This document shows, piece after piece, positions 47,464 through 58,140 of a stretch of 64,000 nt of DNA. The stretch is from Arcobacter defluvii (GTDB lineage: Bacteria > Campylobacterota > Campylobacteria > Campylobacterales > Arcobacteraceae), in NCBI RefSeq assembly GCF_013201725.1, contig NZ_CP053835.1, positions 2,108,001 to 2,172,000 of the forward strand. Direction: 5' to 3'. Every line of letters begins with the position of its first letter. The stretch's first letter is position 1. Under the pieces are notes generated by a model that was not told the DNA's origin, did no database searches, and was given only the letters and a program-made list of their open reading frames with translations. Position numbers and translations under genes: made by a program.

Positions 47464-48804
47464 TTATTTACCTAAACAAAATTCACCAAACATAACATCT
47501 AACATTTCATCATTTTCATAAGGTCTAGTAATTGATGAAATATTTCCTAAGGCTTCTGTTATAAAGTGAGCAAAAAATTCTAATTCTCCACTTACTAAAG
47601 GTTCTTTAGCAAGATTGATATTATACAATGTATCTTCAACTGATGTAACTTGTCTTTTTGAGATTAAAGTCATTTCATCACTATGTGTATTTGAATCTAA
47701 AAAATTCTCAACTTTTTTTATAAGTGGATTTATATCTTCTTTTGTTGAAAGTTCAATAAAATCCATAAGATTTGACTTATCAAATTTATTTTCTAAATCA
47801 GATTTATTTAAAACTTTTATTATCTCTTTATTTAAATTTTCATTTATTAATTCTAATATTTTTTTATCTTCATCATCACAAATTTTACTATTATCAAATA
47901 AAGCTATTACAATATCTGCTTCATTTATTGTTTGAATTGATTTTTCAATTCCAATCTTTTCAATTATATCACTCGCTGTTCTAATACCAGCTGTGTCAAC
48001 TATTTTGATAATATGTGTACCAATTCTTACTGATTCTTCTATTGTGTCTCTTGTTGTTCCTGCAATATCACTAATAATAGCTCTATCATAGTTTAAAAGT
48101 TTATTTAAAAGTGAAGATTTCCCAACATTTGGTTTTCCAATAATTGCTACTTTAAACCCTTCAATCATTCCTTCTCGTCTACGACTAGCTTCCAAGGTAT
48201 TTGATAGTTTTAAAATAATTTTTTGAATTTTATTCTCTATTTGATCAAAAATATCAGAAGGTAAATCCTCTTCTGCATAATCAATAGATACTTCTGTATA
48301 AGCTAACATAAAAAGTAAATCTTCTCTAATTTCATTTACAAAATTTGTTAACTCCCCTTTTAATTGCCGAGCAAGTAATTTAACAGCATCCGCACTTCTT
48401 GCTTCTATGATTTTTGATATTGCTTCTGCTTTAGTTAAATCTATTTTATTATTAAAAAATGCTCTTTTTGAAAATTCACCTGGATTTGCTAATCTTGCAC
48501 CATATTTTAAAACTTCATCAACAATTATATTTGCAATTGCCACACCACCGTGACATTGGAACTCAACAACATCTTCTCCAGTAAAAGAAAATGGTGCTTT
48601 AAAATATAAAACTATTGCTTCATCAATAGTTTCATTATTTTCATCATAAATATATGAAAGTGTTGCAAGTCTTGGTTGAAAAGTATTTTTCTTAGAAATT
48701 TTTTTAGCTATTTCAAGAGCATTTACTCCTGAAATTCTAACTATTGAAATAGAACCTATTCCATTTGCTGTTGCAATTGCAACAATTGTAGCATCATCGA
48801 ACAA
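47464..48804 (-). CDS. mnmE: tRNA modification GTPase MnmE
   Basis: 446 residues. N-terminal folate-binding domain (SIVRISGVNALEIAKK), central G domain with IIGKPNVGKSSLLN, DTAGIR and NKSDL, and C-terminal CLGK ending with the key Cys. With MnmG it makes the cmnm5U34 modification of tRNAs. Upstream of jag in the same run of genes. Confidence 0.97.
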   Translation of the reverse strand: MFDDATIVAIATANGIGSISIVRISGVNALEIAKKISKKNTFQPRLATLSYIYDENNETIDEAIVLYFKAPFSFTGEDVVEFQCHGGVAIANIIVDEVLKYGARLANPGEFSKRAFFNNKIDLTKAEAISKIIEARSADAVKLLARQLKGELTNFVNEIREDLLFMLAYTEVSIDYAEEDLPSDIFDQIENKIQKIILKLSNTLEASRRREGMIEGFKVAIIGKPNVGKSSLLNKLLNYDRAIISDIAGTTRDTIEESVRIGTHIIKIVDTAGIRTASDIIEKIGIEKSIQTINEADIVIALFDNSKICDDEDKKILELINENLNKEIIKVLNKSDLENKFDKSNLMDFIELSTKEDINPLIKKVENFLDSNTHSDEMTLISKRQVTSVEDTLYNINLAKEPLVSGELEFFAHFITEALGNISSITRPYENDEMLDVMFGEFCLGK

Positions 48805-48806
48805 GA

Positions 48807-49679
48807 CTATATTTCTCTTGCTCTGTACTCATTTACAAGTACGTATTTGTCACCTCGGACATTTGTTTTTACTGCAACATATTTATCAGGGAATTCGTCT
48901 CTTAATCTTTTTAAAGCAATATGAACTAAAATACCATCAAGTGGTTTTGTTTTAAATGTGCCTTTTTCTTTGATTATTTCAATAATTGGTTCTAAATAAG
49001 CATGAATTGCTTCTTCTTGATTTTTCAAAAATTGTGCAACTTCTAATCTTAACATTAAACCATATTTCTCATTTATCCAATTAAATAAAATGTATGATAA
49101 AGCTTTATACCTATAACCTTCTTTACCAATTAATAAAGCTGAATCTTCACCTAAGAATTCTATATATAAAGTTTCATCATCATAAAACTCTACATTTATT
49201 TCTTCAATTTGATAACATGTATTATCAAATAAAAGATTTATTCCTTCTCTTACTTCTTGTAGAATTTTATCTCTATCTTTTTTAATTACAATTTTTGAAA
49301 TTTCTGATTGTGAAGACTCTTCATTATAAAAATTATCAAATATTTTATCTTTTGCACCAGCTGTTGGAACTTTAGATAAAACTTCTTTCTTCCCATAATT
49401 ATTGATTTTTTCTTCTTCAAATTTATTTGAATATTCAATTCTTTCAGAAACTTCTTCGATTCTTACATCTTTGTTTTTAAAAGTTTTTGTTTCTTGAACA
49501 TACCTTTTACAATTATCTTTAAAACATACTTCAATAATTGCATTTTTCTTTCCAAAACCAAGAAAACCTTTACTTGGTTGTTGGATAACTTCAATCTCTA
49601 ATTCTGTTATAGAACATTTAAATTCTGCTGTGGCTAATTCATAAACTTTTTCTAAACAATTTGCTTCAAACTTTTTCAT
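48807..49679 (-). CDS. jag: Jag/KhpB RNA-binding protein
   Basis: 290 residues. Jag N-terminal domain (FEANCLEKVYELATAEF and QQPSKGFLGFGKKNA), a variable middle, a KH domain with LIGKEGYRYKALSYIL and a C-terminal R3H region. RNA-binding partner of the YidC neighbourhood, linked to cell-wall control in other bacteria. Follows yidC by eight bases. Confidence 0.92.
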   Translation of the reverse strand: MKKFEANCLEKVYELATAEFKCSITELEIEVIQQPSKGFLGFGKKNAIIEVCFKDNCKRYVQETKTFKNKDVRIEEVSERIEYSNKFEEEKINNYGKKEVLSKVPTAGAKDKIFDNFYNEESSQSEISKIVIKKDRDKILQEVREGINLLFDNTCYQIEEINVEFYDDETLYIEFLGEDSALLIGKEGYRYKALSYILFNWINEKYGLMLRLEVAQFLKNQEEAIHAYLEPIIEIIKEKGTFKTKPLDGILVHIALKRLRDEFPDKYVAVKTNVRGDKYVLVNEYRAREI

Positions 49680-49687
49680 GAGTTTTC

Positions 49688-51310
49688 CTATGCTTTTTCT
49701 GCTCTTTTTCTTTCAAATACTTTATTAATGTAGTATTGTTGACCAATTGTAAATAAATTATTTATAAACCAATATAACGTTAGACCTGCTGGGAACCATA
49801 AAAAGAAGAATGTGAAAACAACTGGTAAAAACTGGAATATTTTCTTTTGCATTTCATCTTGCATAGTATTAGGTGTAATTTTTTGTTGTAAATACATTGT
49901 TGCACCCATTAAAATAGGTAAAACAAAATAAGGATCCATTTCAGCTAAATCATGTACCCATAAAATCCAAGGTGCACCTTTTAATTCAATAGCATTTAAT
50001 AAAACTCTATAGATAGCAAAAAATACTGGAATTTGTAAAATTAATGGTAAACATCCACCCATTGGATTTGCACCATGTTTTTTATAAAGTTCCATCATAT
50101 GCATAGATTGTTTTTGTTTATCATCTTTATATCTAGCTTGAATTTCTTTCATTTTTGGAGCTAAATCTTTTAATTTTTGCATAGAAACCATACCTTTATA
50201 TGATAAAGGATATAAAACTAATTTAATTAAAATTGTAAGAATAACAATTGTCCAACCCCAGTTACCAATATAACCTTGAATGAATTGTAATAATAAAAAC
50301 ATTGGTTTTGCTATAAACGTAAACCAACCATAATCAATAACATCTATTAACTCAGGATTTAAAGCTTCTAAATCTCTATGATTTTTTGGTCCAATATATC
50401 CTGAAAAAGAGATACTATTTCCACCATGTATAAAACCTTGTGGATTAGATGAAGAATCAGGCATAACTGTAACATTTAATGATTTTTCAAAATTATAAAT
50501 TACTGTTGCATAATATCTATCAAAATTAGATATAAACTTAGCTCCAACTATATTTTCATTTTTATCTAAATCACCATCTTCTATCGTTTTTAAAGTATTA
50601 TCATTTAACTTACTAATAAATCCATGAACAGCATACATATCAGCTAATACATTTGGTCTAAATCCATTTGAGATAAAAAATTGTTTATCATTTGTAGTAC
50701 TAACTGTTAAATCGTAATGACCATCTGGATATATAGTAAACTTTTTTGTTAAAATAGAATTTGTTAAGTTTTGAGTTAAAATTAATTCTTGAACTTGTGT
50801 TGTTGCATCAACATTTGATGAACTTGCAATTACATTAACTTTAAATGCTTCTGTATTTAAATTTGCATCTGCAAATCTAACTTCTAAAGGTCTTAATTGA
50901 TTTGATTCCAATAACTTTATTTGATTCGTATTTTCATCTTTATATTTTTTTTCAAGTAAAGTAACTTGTGCAACTCTTCCTAATGTATCAATTTCAATAA
51001 CATTTTTAGCTGTTTTTATAACAGAAACAATTTGAGAACTAGCTATTGCTTTTGAAGATAGTGCATCAGCTGATTTTGACATATCAACTGGATTACCATT
51101 CACATCTGTTGATAACGTTTGAGTTGCAACTGTATTAACATCAGGTGCAGCATTTTGTTTTTGTGATAATTCTTCTTTTGCTTTTTGAGCTCTTGCTTCT
51201 TGCTGTGGCTTTAAAACTAAAAATTCATAAGCTATAAAAAATACAAAAACTACCAATGTCATGATTAACATTCGTTTTTGCATACCGTTATTTTGATTCA
51301 TGTTGTTCAT
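49688..51310 (-). CDS. yidC: Membrane protein insertase YidC
   Basis: 540 residues. N-terminal membrane helix (about 13-30), a large periplasmic beta domain (about 60-335), then the five-helix insertase core (IGNWGWTIVILTILIKLVLY, MGGCLPLILQIPVFFAIYRV, FFLWFPAGLTLYW). It inserts proteins such as FO subunits with or without Sec. It overlaps yidD by 23 bases. Confidence 0.97.
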   Translation of the reverse strand: MNNMNQNNGMQKRMLIMTLVVFVFFIAYEFLVLKPQQEARAQKAKEELSQKQNAAPDVNTVATQTLSTDVNGNPVDMSKSADALSSKAIASSQIVSVIKTAKNVIEIDTLGRVAQVTLLEKKYKDENTNQIKLLESNQLRPLEVRFADANLNTEAFKVNVIASSSNVDATTQVQELILTQNLTNSILTKKFTIYPDGHYDLTVSTTNDKQFFISNGFRPNVLADMYAVHGFISKLNDNTLKTIEDGDLDKNENIVGAKFISNFDRYYATVIYNFEKSLNVTVMPDSSSNPQGFIHGGNSISFSGYIGPKNHRDLEALNPELIDVIDYGWFTFIAKPMFLLLQFIQGYIGNWGWTIVILTILIKLVLYPLSYKGMVSMQKLKDLAPKMKEIQARYKDDKQKQSMHMMELYKKHGANPMGGCLPLILQIPVFFAIYRVLLNAIELKGAPWILWVHDLAEMDPYFVLPILMGATMYLQQKITPNTMQDEMQKKIFQFLPVVFTFFFLWFPAGLTLYWFINNLFTIGQQYYINKVFERKRAEKA

Positions 51311-51635
51311 TCTTCTTTTTCCACTCCCGATTCTTTACTACTAAATACTTCCCATTTTTTAATGGAACATACCAATATATTATTTTGATTTTTTTATAAT
51401 TGATATTTTGATTTGCTTTCAACTTTATAATTGGATAATCAAATCCACCATCGAAAAGTTGATTACACTTTAATATGCGCAATATTGTAAAATAAATCGC
51501 CTTAAAAAAAGTATTATTGTCCAATTGCCACAATGCATATTGGGAACAAGTGGGATAATATCTGCATGATCCAAAAGATAAAACTGTTAAATATTTCTGA
51601 TAAAATCTTATCAAATATTTAAAAATAAGCTTCAT
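51288..51635 (-). CDS. yidD: Membrane protein insertion efficiency factor YidD
   Basis: 115 residues, longer than the common 70-85. The conserved core is IRFYQKYLTVLSFGSCRYYPTCSQYA (in two parts) with the CRYYPTCSQYA signature, then FDGGFDYP. It assists YidC. The C-terminal extension is charged. Its ATG overlaps the rnpA stop codon (ATGA). Confidence 0.93.
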   Translation of the reverse strand: MKLIFKYLIRFYQKYLTVLSFGSCRYYPTCSQYALWQLDNNTFFKAIYFTILRILKCNQLFDGGFDYPIIKLKANQNINYKKIKIIYWYVPLKNGKYLVVKNREWKKKNEQHESK

Positions 51636-51967
51636 TTTAAAACTTCTAATCTTTTTAAAGCAAAATCAAAATCTTTTTTCAATTCTAAAAAATTTTTATC
51701 ATGTAAGGCTATTTTTGCAACAAATATATAATTACCAATTACTAATTGTTTTTCATAAGAAGCAAATAAAGCACGCATTCTTCGTCTTGCTTTATTTCTA
51801 TTTACTGCATTTCCAACTTTTTTTGAAGTAACAAAAGCAGCTTTTAATGTAGGGTTAGAACTAAAAAAAGCGACAAAGCTGGTAGTATGCCATCTTTTGC
51901 CGCTTTTATATAGTCTATTAAAGTCTTTTGGACTATTAAGTCTGTGGTCTTTGCTTAAACAGCTAAT
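51632..51967 (-). CDS. rnpA: Ribonuclease P protein component, non-ATG start
   Basis: The frame encodes about 111 residues with the RnpA RNA-binding signature [20 protein letters not shown] and the N-terminal [16 protein letters not shown]. It binds the catalytic RNA and helps mature tRNA 5' ends. No ATG, GTG or TTG occurs before the conserved part: an in-frame TAG precedes AAA AAG ATT AGC. The ATT at 51965-51967 sits at good spacing from AAAGG and is the best start; it overlaps the last codons of rpmH by 13 bases. Its stop overlaps the ATG of yidD. Confidence 0.85.
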   Translation of the reverse strand: MSCLSKDHRLNSPKDFNRLYKSGKRWHTTSFVAFFSSNPTLKAAFVTSKKVGNAVNRNKARRRMRALFASYEKQLVIGNYIFVAKIALHDKNFLELKKDFDFALKRLEVLK

Positions 51968-52089
51968 CTTTTTCTACCTTTAGCTCTTCTTGCATTAATT
52001 ACTTTTCTACCATTTTTAGTAGCCATTCTTACTCTGAACCCGTGAGTTCTTTTTCTTGGAGTATTATGTGGTTGATACGTTCTTTTCAT
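51955..52089 (-). CDS. rpmH: Ribosomal protein bL34
   Basis: 44 residues, starting [20 protein letters not shown] and ending in the basic GRKRLAV. Standard bL34 length. First gene of the rpmH-rnpA-yidD-yidC-jag-mnmE set. A TATAAT (52126-52131 on this strand) lies upstream, with AGAGGAAA ahead of the ATG. Confidence 0.98.
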   Translation of the reverse strand: MKRTYQPHNTPRKRTHGFRVRMATKNGRKVINARRAKGRKRLAV

Positions 52090-52154
52090 CTTAGATTTCC
52101 TCTATATTCACTAAATAAGTTGTGGATTATAGTTAAGTTTTACTTAAATATTCT

Positions 52155-54734
52155 TTAGGCAATGTTTACTAAAACTTCATCATCTTTCACATCAAACTCA
52201 ACACTACTTCCTTCACCTATTTTATCTTCTAGAATTAAATCAGCAAGTTTGTCTTCTACAATCTCATAAATAGCTCGTTTTAATGGTCTTGCTCCATATA
52301 CCGGGTCAAATCCAATTTTTGCAATATACTCTTTTGCATTTTGTGTTAAAGAAATTTTTATATCTTTTTCTTCAACTTTTTTCTTAATATTATTAAATAA
52401 GATATCAACAATATTTGTAATAGCACTTAGATTTAATTGTTCAAAAATAACAATATCATCAAGTCTATTTAAAAATTCAGGTCTAAAATGAGATTTTAAC
52501 TCATCTAAAACTGCTTTTCTTCTTTCTTCTTTATCACTAATCTCAATTATTCTTGCACTTCCTATATTTGAAGTTAAAATAATAATTGTATTTTTAAAAT
52601 CAACTGTAACACCTTTATTATCAGTTAATCTTCCATCATCTAATACTTGTAATAAAATATTAAATACATCAGGATGTGCTTTTTCTACCTCATCAAATAA
52701 AATAACACTATAAGGTTTTCTTCTTACTGCTTCTGTTAATTGACCACCTTCTTCATATCCAACATATCCAGGTGCTGCTCCAACAAGTCTTGAAACTGCA
52801 TGTTTTTCCATATATTCACTCATATCAAATCTAATAAGTGATTTTGGGTCATCAAATAAAAACTTAGCTAAAGTTTTTGCACTTTCAGTTTTACCAACTC
52901 CTGTTGGTCCAAGAAATAAAAAACTTCCTATTGGTCTTGAAGTTTCACTTAATCCTGCTTTATTTCTTTTAATTGCTCGACTTATTGCTTTTATTGCTTC
53001 ATCTTGTCCAATAACATCTTGTTTTAAAACTTCTTCAACTTTTAAAACTTTTTGTTTTTCACTATCCATCATTTTATTTACAGGAATTCCAGTCCATCTT
53101 GAAACAATACTTGCTATTGCTTCTTCATCAACTGAATTTCTAAGAAGTGTTCCTTCTTTTTGCATTCTGTCCCATTTTTCAGCATTTTCTTTAATTTTTG
53201 CTTCAAGTGCAGGTATTTCTCCATATTCTATTCTTGCTGCTTCATCAAATTTTGATTCACGTTTTGCGATATTTGCTTTTGTTTTTAGCTCTTCTATTTT
53301 TGTTTTTAATTCACTTGTTGCATTAAAAGTTTGTTTTTCATTTTCAAATTGTGCTTCTAAACTTTGTTTTTCTTCATTTTTATTAGCTAACTCTTTTTCA
53401 ATTTGTTCAATTCTTTCTTCATTCTTTTTATTTTTTTCCATTTTAAGAGCTTCTTTTTCAACATTTAATGTTTGAATCTCTCTTTTTATATGAGATAGTG
53501 CTGTTGGTTCACTCTCTATTTGCATTTTAAGTTCAGCTGCTGCTTCATCAATTAAATCTATTGCTTTATCTGGTAAAAATCTATCTGTAATATATCTATT
53601 TGAAAGTTTTGCCGCTGCAACTAATGCACTATCATTTATAGTTACATTATGATGAGTTTCAAGTTTTTCTTTTATACCTCTTAAAATTTGTAAAGCTTCA
53701 TTTACTGTTGGTTCATCAACTTTAACTGGTTGGAACCTTCTTTGCATTGCTGCATCTTTTTCAAAATATTTTCTATACTCTTTTAGTGTTGTTGCACCTA
53801 TAGTATGTAATTCACCTCTTGCAAGACTAGGTTTTAAAATATTTGCTGCATCCATACTTCCTTCACTAGCACCTGCACCAATGATTGTATGAATTTCATC
53901 AATAAATAAAATTATATTTCCAGCTTTTTTTACTTCATCAACAACTGATTTTAATCTATCTTCAAACTCTCCTCTATATTTAGCACCAGCAATTAGTGCA
54001 CTCATATCAAGACTTACAACTCTTTTATTTAGTAAACTTGTTGGAACATCTTTATTTACAATCCTTTGAGCTAATCCTTCAGCAATCGCTGTTTTACCAG
54101 TTCCAGGTTCTCCTAACAAAATCGGATTATTTTTTGTTTTTCTTATTAAAATTTGCATCATTCTGTTGATTTGTTCGTCTCTTCCAATTACAGGATCAAG
54201 TTCACCATCAATAGCTTTTTTATTTAAATCTATTCCATATTTATTTAAAGCTTCTAAATTATCATCAGCACTATTACTTTCAATTGTTTTTCCAGCACGC
54301 ATTGCTTCAAGTTCTTTTTTTGCTTCTCTTAAATCTATGTATTTTCCTAAAATCTCTTTCATTATTGGTAAATCAAAATTTGATATAAGCCAAGTATCAA
54401 TAGCTATAAATTTATCACCATTACTTGCCATTTGACCTTCTGCTTTTTGTAAACTTGAAAGTAAATTTCTAGATAATTTTATATTCTCTTTTGTTACACT
54501 GCTTACACTTGGAAGTTTTTGCGCATTTGATTTTGCTTCAAGTTCAATTGCTGCTTTATTAACATTCATTTTATTTAATAATTGATTTAATACAGAATTT
54601 GTGTTTGTCAATAAAGCCCAAAGTAGATGAACAACTTCTACTTCTTGATTTTTATTATGTAATGCAAGGGCAACACTTGAATCTATCGTTTCTTGCATTT
54701 GATTCGTCATTTTTTCAAAAATATTATTACTCAT
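52155..54734 (-). CDS. clpB: Disaggregating ATPase ClpB
   Basis: 859 residues. N domain (1-145), first AAA module with [16 protein letters not shown], long middle coiled-coil domain (about 400-520), second AAA module with [16 protein letters not shown]. It rescues aggregated proteins with DnaK. Expression is likely heat-controlled by HrcA because a CIRCE operator overlaps its leader. Confidence 0.98.
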   Translation of the reverse strand: MSNNIFEKMTNQMQETIDSSVALALHNKNQEVEVVHLLWALLTNTNSVLNQLLNKMNVNKAAIELEAKSNAQKLPSVSSVTKENIKLSRNLLSSLQKAEGQMASNGDKFIAIDTWLISNFDLPIMKEILGKYIDLREAKKELEAMRAGKTIESNSADDNLEALNKYGIDLNKKAIDGELDPVIGRDEQINRMMQILIRKTKNNPILLGEPGTGKTAIAEGLAQRIVNKDVPTSLLNKRVVSLDMSALIAGAKYRGEFEDRLKSVVDEVKKAGNIILFIDEIHTIIGAGASEGSMDAANILKPSLARGELHTIGATTLKEYRKYFEKDAAMQRRFQPVKVDEPTVNEALQILRGIKEKLETHHNVTINDSALVAAAKLSNRYITDRFLPDKAIDLIDEAAAELKMQIESEPTALSHIKREIQTLNVEKEALKMEKNKKNEERIEQIEKELANKNEEKQSLEAQFENEKQTFNATSELKTKIEELKTKANIAKRESKFDEAARIEYGEIPALEAKIKENAEKWDRMQKEGTLLRNSVDEEAIASIVSRWTGIPVNKMMDSEKQKVLKVEEVLKQDVIGQDEAIKAISRAIKRNKAGLSETSRPIGSFLFLGPTGVGKTESAKTLAKFLFDDPKSLIRFDMSEYMEKHAVSRLVGAAPGYVGYEEGGQLTEAVRRKPYSVILFDEVEKAHPDVFNILLQVLDDGRLTDNKGVTVDFKNTIIILTSNIGSARIIEISDKEERRKAVLDELKSHFRPEFLNRLDDIVIFEQLNLSAITNIVDILFNNIKKKVEEKDIKISLTQNAKEYIAKIGFDPVYGARPLKRAIYEIVEDKLADLILEDKIGEGSSVEFDVKDDEVLVNIA

Positions 54735-54761
54735 TTAGCACTCCTTAAGTTTAACTGCTAA
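54735..54761 (-). promoter_or_regulatory. CIRCE operator (HrcA) at clpB
   Basis: On the plus strand TTAGCACTC, nine bases, AACTGCTAA. The consensus is TTAGCACTC-N9-GAGTGCTAA; the left half is exact, the spacer is nine, and 7 of 9 bases of the right half match. It lies between the -10 and the ATG and includes the ribosome-binding GGAG, so HrcA binding would block transcription. Confidence 0.8.
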
Positions 54762-54765
54762 TAAA

Positions 54766-54794
54766 ATTATACAACTTTAGTCTTTCTTTGTCAA
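54766..54794 (-). promoter_or_regulatory. Consensus sigma-70 promoter of clpB
   Basis: On the minus strand TTGACA (54789-54794), a 17-base spacer and TATAAT (54766-54771): a perfect consensus. The -35 starts just after the stop codon of the upstream kinase gene. Confidence 0.8.
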
Positions 54795-54795
54795 G

Positions 54796-56946
54796 TTATA
54801 TATGAAAATCCAAATTATATTTTTCATTTATTGGAATTTCTAAGATAACCATACAACCTTTATATACTTCATCATTCTTTATAAAATCCATATTCTTAAT
54901 ATCTATTCCTCCTTTCATATGCTCAACAATAATTTGATGAGACATATATAATCCTATTCCAGTTCCTTGAGATTTGTGTTTTGTAGTAAAATAAGGTTCA
55001 AAAACTTTTGATATCACTTCATCTTCTAGTCCACCACCATTATCAGATATTTCTACAAAACATTTTTTATTTTTTATATAAGTATTTATATCAATAAATC
55101 TTTTATTTTTATCTTGATTTAATAAAGCATCTTTTGAATTATTTAAAATATTTATTATTACTTGTAAAAATTCATTTGGATAACCATTTATTATTAAATT
55201 TTCAATATTTTTTGTTTCAATTTTTATATTATGATTTTCAATACTCGATTTCAAAAGGTTTAATACTTTATTAATACTTTTATTTACACAATAATTTTCA
55301 ATATTTTTATCAGCTTTAAAAAAATTTCTAAAATCATCTATCGTTTTAGAAAGATACTGTGTATTATCAACTATTAAATTCAAAGATTCCACCAATCTTT
55401 CATCACTAATAGTTTTATTGAACTCTTTTTCAAATTTGATTCCACTTGCACAAGTACTTATCAAACTTAAAGGTTGTCGCCATTGATGAGCAATATTTTC
55501 TATCATTTCACCCATTGCAGCCATTTTTGATTGTTGAGAAAGTAATTTGTCTTTATCTTTTAACTCTGTAATATCTATCAAAGTTGATAGTTTAACAACT
55601 CTACCATTTAATTTTAAAAATTTTCCTTGTCCTAGACAAGTAAATTTTTGATTATTTATAACTATTTCAAATTCATATGGTAAAGTATTTTTTACATAAT
55701 TTTTTATTAATAATTCTTTATAATTTTCATCAACAAACTCTAAAAGATTTTTACCTAATAATTCATCTTTATTATTTAATTGTAAAAATTTAATTGCCAC
55801 ATTATTTGCATCTACACAAATTCCTTTATCATGAATTATCATAATTTCCATAGTTGAATTAAATAAAGATTTAAAACTATCTAACGAAGCTTCTAAAGAC
55901 TCTTCTCTTTTATCAATCTCTATTTTCATTTTATTAAAACTATTTAATAATAAATTAAATTCATTGTAATATGAATCTTTGATATTAATATCATAATTTC
56001 CATTTGAAATATTTGTTGTAGTTTTTTGTAATTCATCAAAAGAGTTAAAAATTCTTTTTGAAATTTTTAATGATAAACTAATAGCTAATAAAATGAATAT
56101 CAACATACTCAAAAACATTACCAAAACAATGCCAGATAAAGACTTCAATATCAAATCATAACTCTCACTTACAACTATTTTCCAATCTGTTTTTTCTATA
56201 GTTGTATATGTTCCATATAAATTTTCATTATTAAGACTACTATTAAATATTGTAAAATAATATGATGGCAATTTATCTATTAATTTTGTAAATACTTCTT
56301 TTGTTTTTTCATTAAATCTTTGTAACACTAAATCTGGGTTATTCGGATTTAAAACTAAAATTCCATTTTCATCAAATATTTTTACCATATGAGTATCATT
56401 TTGATTTTTAAATCTTGAAATAAATTCAGAAATTTCTTTTAATCTTATCATCAATACAACAACTTTATTATCAAATTTAAAACTATAAGAAATTGCTGGT
56501 TCTTCATCAACTGTTGATAAAAAAACATTAGACCAATAATCACTTTTTCCTTTTTTCAAGCCAAGAAAGTAGTTCTGTTTTGAATAATCAAATCCTTTAT
56601 AAATATTTAAATTCGTTGTTGCATAAAAATCTTTAATTACACCACTATCATCTAAAACTAAAATACTTGAAATATTTGTATTTGTTTCAACTATATTTTT
56701 TAAAAGACTGTTATTATCTTTATAATTGTTTTTTATATACAATGATATATTATAAATTTGAGTTAAAAATTTTTTTACTTCTGATTCAATTTGAAATAAA
56801 ATCTGTTTTTGATTATGTTCTATTATCGTAAGTTTTGAAAAATAAAAATTTATTATTGAAAGTAAACTAATAGCAATAGTTATAAAAATAGAAAAAGATA
56901 TTAAAATATTTTGAATATGCTTTTTTAAGCTTATCTCTTTTTTCAT
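54796..56946 (-). CDS. Sensor histidine kinase with extracytoplasmic Cache-like and PAS domains
   Basis: 716 residues. Transmembrane helix about 13-33, an extracytoplasmic dCache-like domain (about 36-265), second helix (about 270-295), HAMP, a PAS domain (about 355-465), then H-box MIENIAHQWRQPLSLI and ATPase motifs NILNNSKDALL, DNGGGL and GTGIGLYM. Downstream of the binding-protein gene with a four-base overlap. No response regulator gene is adjacent, so its partner must be elsewhere. Confidence 0.9.
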   Translation of the reverse strand: MKKEISLKKHIQNILISFSIFITIAISLLSIINFYFSKLTIIEHNQKQILFQIESEVKKFLTQIYNISLYIKNNYKDNNSLLKNIVETNTNISSILVLDDSGVIKDFYATTNLNIYKGFDYSKQNYFLGLKKGKSDYWSNVFLSTVDEEPAISYSFKFDNKVVVLMIRLKEISEFISRFKNQNDTHMVKIFDENGILVLNPNNPDLVLQRFNEKTKEVFTKLIDKLPSYYFTIFNSSLNNENLYGTYTTIEKTDWKIVVSESYDLILKSLSGIVLVMFLSMLIFILLAISLSLKISKRIFNSFDELQKTTTNISNGNYDINIKDSYYNEFNLLLNSFNKMKIEIDKREESLEASLDSFKSLFNSTMEIMIIHDKGICVDANNVAIKFLQLNNKDELLGKNLLEFVDENYKELLIKNYVKNTLPYEFEIVINNQKFTCLGQGKFLKLNGRVVKLSTLIDITELKDKDKLLSQQSKMAAMGEMIENIAHQWRQPLSLISTCASGIKFEKEFNKTISDERLVESLNLIVDNTQYLSKTIDDFRNFFKADKNIENYCVNKSINKVLNLLKSSIENHNIKIETKNIENLIINGYPNEFLQVIINILNNSKDALLNQDKNKRFIDINTYIKNKKCFVEISDNGGGLEDEVISKVFEPYFTTKHKSQGTGIGLYMSHQIIVEHMKGGIDIKNMDFIKNDEVYKGCMVILEIPINEKYNLDFHI

Positions 56947-58049
56947 TTTATTTTTTCAAACTTTCCATTAATTATTTTATAAGTATTAAATTCTCTTACA
57001 ACATCACCAAATTCATCAAAAGTTATAGTATTTTGAAGTCCATTAAACTCTTTTTTTAATAAAATATTTTTTTTAAGTTCTGTTTCATTTCCCATTTTTA
57101 GAAGTTCAATAATTATTTTGGCTAATTCATATCCCTTAACCGCGTACATCGAAGGAAAAGTTTTATATTTATTCTCAAAATTATTAACAAATTTTACGAA
57201 CTCATCTTTTTTTGAGTTTTCATCATAATCGATATTAAAAATTATTCCTTCACTATATTTACCACTATTTTCTATAAATGTAGAAGTCATTGCCCATTCA
57301 GATGAAGCAATTTGAGTAAAAATTCCATTTATTCTTAAATATTGTACTACTCTTGCTGCATCTACTGAATTTGCACAAATAAGTAATAAATCTGGATTTT
57401 TTTCTTTTATATCTTTTAATAAAAAATCTAAATTTCCTATCTTTGAATACTGTATAAACTTCTTTCCTCCATGAAGTAAAAAACTTTTTTCAAAATTTTC
57501 TAAATAATCTTTTGTATATGTTACATTTTCAGGATCATAAATTCCATAAATTTTTTTAAAACCTGAATCTTTTATATATGTTGCAAAACTTGAAAATCTT
57601 TGTTCATTATTTGCTACATGAACTCTAAAAAACTGGTCATCAATTCCTGAAAATTCATTACTTGCTGAAGCTGCTGAAATCATAAACATATCTTTATGTT
57701 CATTGATTATTGACATTGAAATTTTTGTCATACTACTTGTTACATTTCCTATGACTATTTTTATTCCTTGATTTATAAAATCATTTACGATTTTTTTATT
57801 TACTTCTATATCTTTTTTATCATCTTTAAAAATAAGTTCTATTTCTTTTCCATTTATTTTGTAATTTTCTTCTTCAAAAGCTAAAATAATTCCATTCATC
57901 ATTGCATTTCCTAAAACAGAATATTTTGCAGTTAGAGCTCCTACAAATCCAATTTTTATCACATCTTCTTTTTTATAAAAATAACTATATGATATCGTTA
58001 TTATAAAAAGGAATAAAGTAAATATGATTAGAAAATAACTTTTTTTCAT
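56943..58049 (-). CDS. Periplasmic ligand-binding protein (branched-chain amino acid type)
   Basis: 368 residues of the Peripla_BP_6/Leu-Ile-Val-binding fold: IKIGFVGALTAKYSVLGNAM at the start of the mature part, then GNVTSSMTKISM, YGIYDPENVTYTK and AVKGYELAKIII. The N-terminus is a hydrophobic segment without a lipobox, so it may be secreted or membrane-anchored. The start is the ATG at 58049. No permease or ATPase is near; the next gene is a kinase, so it is probably a sensory accessory. Its ligand is unknown. Confidence 0.82.
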   Translation of the reverse strand: MKKSYFLIIFTLFLFIITISYSYFYKKEDVIKIGFVGALTAKYSVLGNAMMNGIILAFEEENYKINGKEIELIFKDDKKDIEVNKKIVNDFINQGIKIVIGNVTSSMTKISMSIINEHKDMFMISAASASNEFSGIDDQFFRVHVANNEQRFSSFATYIKDSGFKKIYGIYDPENVTYTKDYLENFEKSFLLHGGKKFIQYSKIGNLDFLLKDIKEKNPDLLLICANSVDAARVVQYLRINGIFTQIASSEWAMTSTFIENSGKYSEGIIFNIDYDENSKKDEFVKFVNNFENKYKTFPSMYAVKGYELAKIIIELLKMGNETELKKNILLKKEFNGLQNTITFDEFGDVVREFNTYKIINGKFEKIK

Positions 58050-58140
58050 CTTATTTCCAGATAATATAATATTAAAAAACATTATATAGTTTTTTCTTAT
58101 AGAATGTTATAATAAATCAAATTTAATAAGGATTTTTAAT

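Noticed and set aside
47615-47984. Plus-strand frames within mnmE
   Set aside because: They are antisense to well-conserved MnmE G-domain coding sequence, with low-complexity Leu/Phe/Ser-rich translations typical of shadows.
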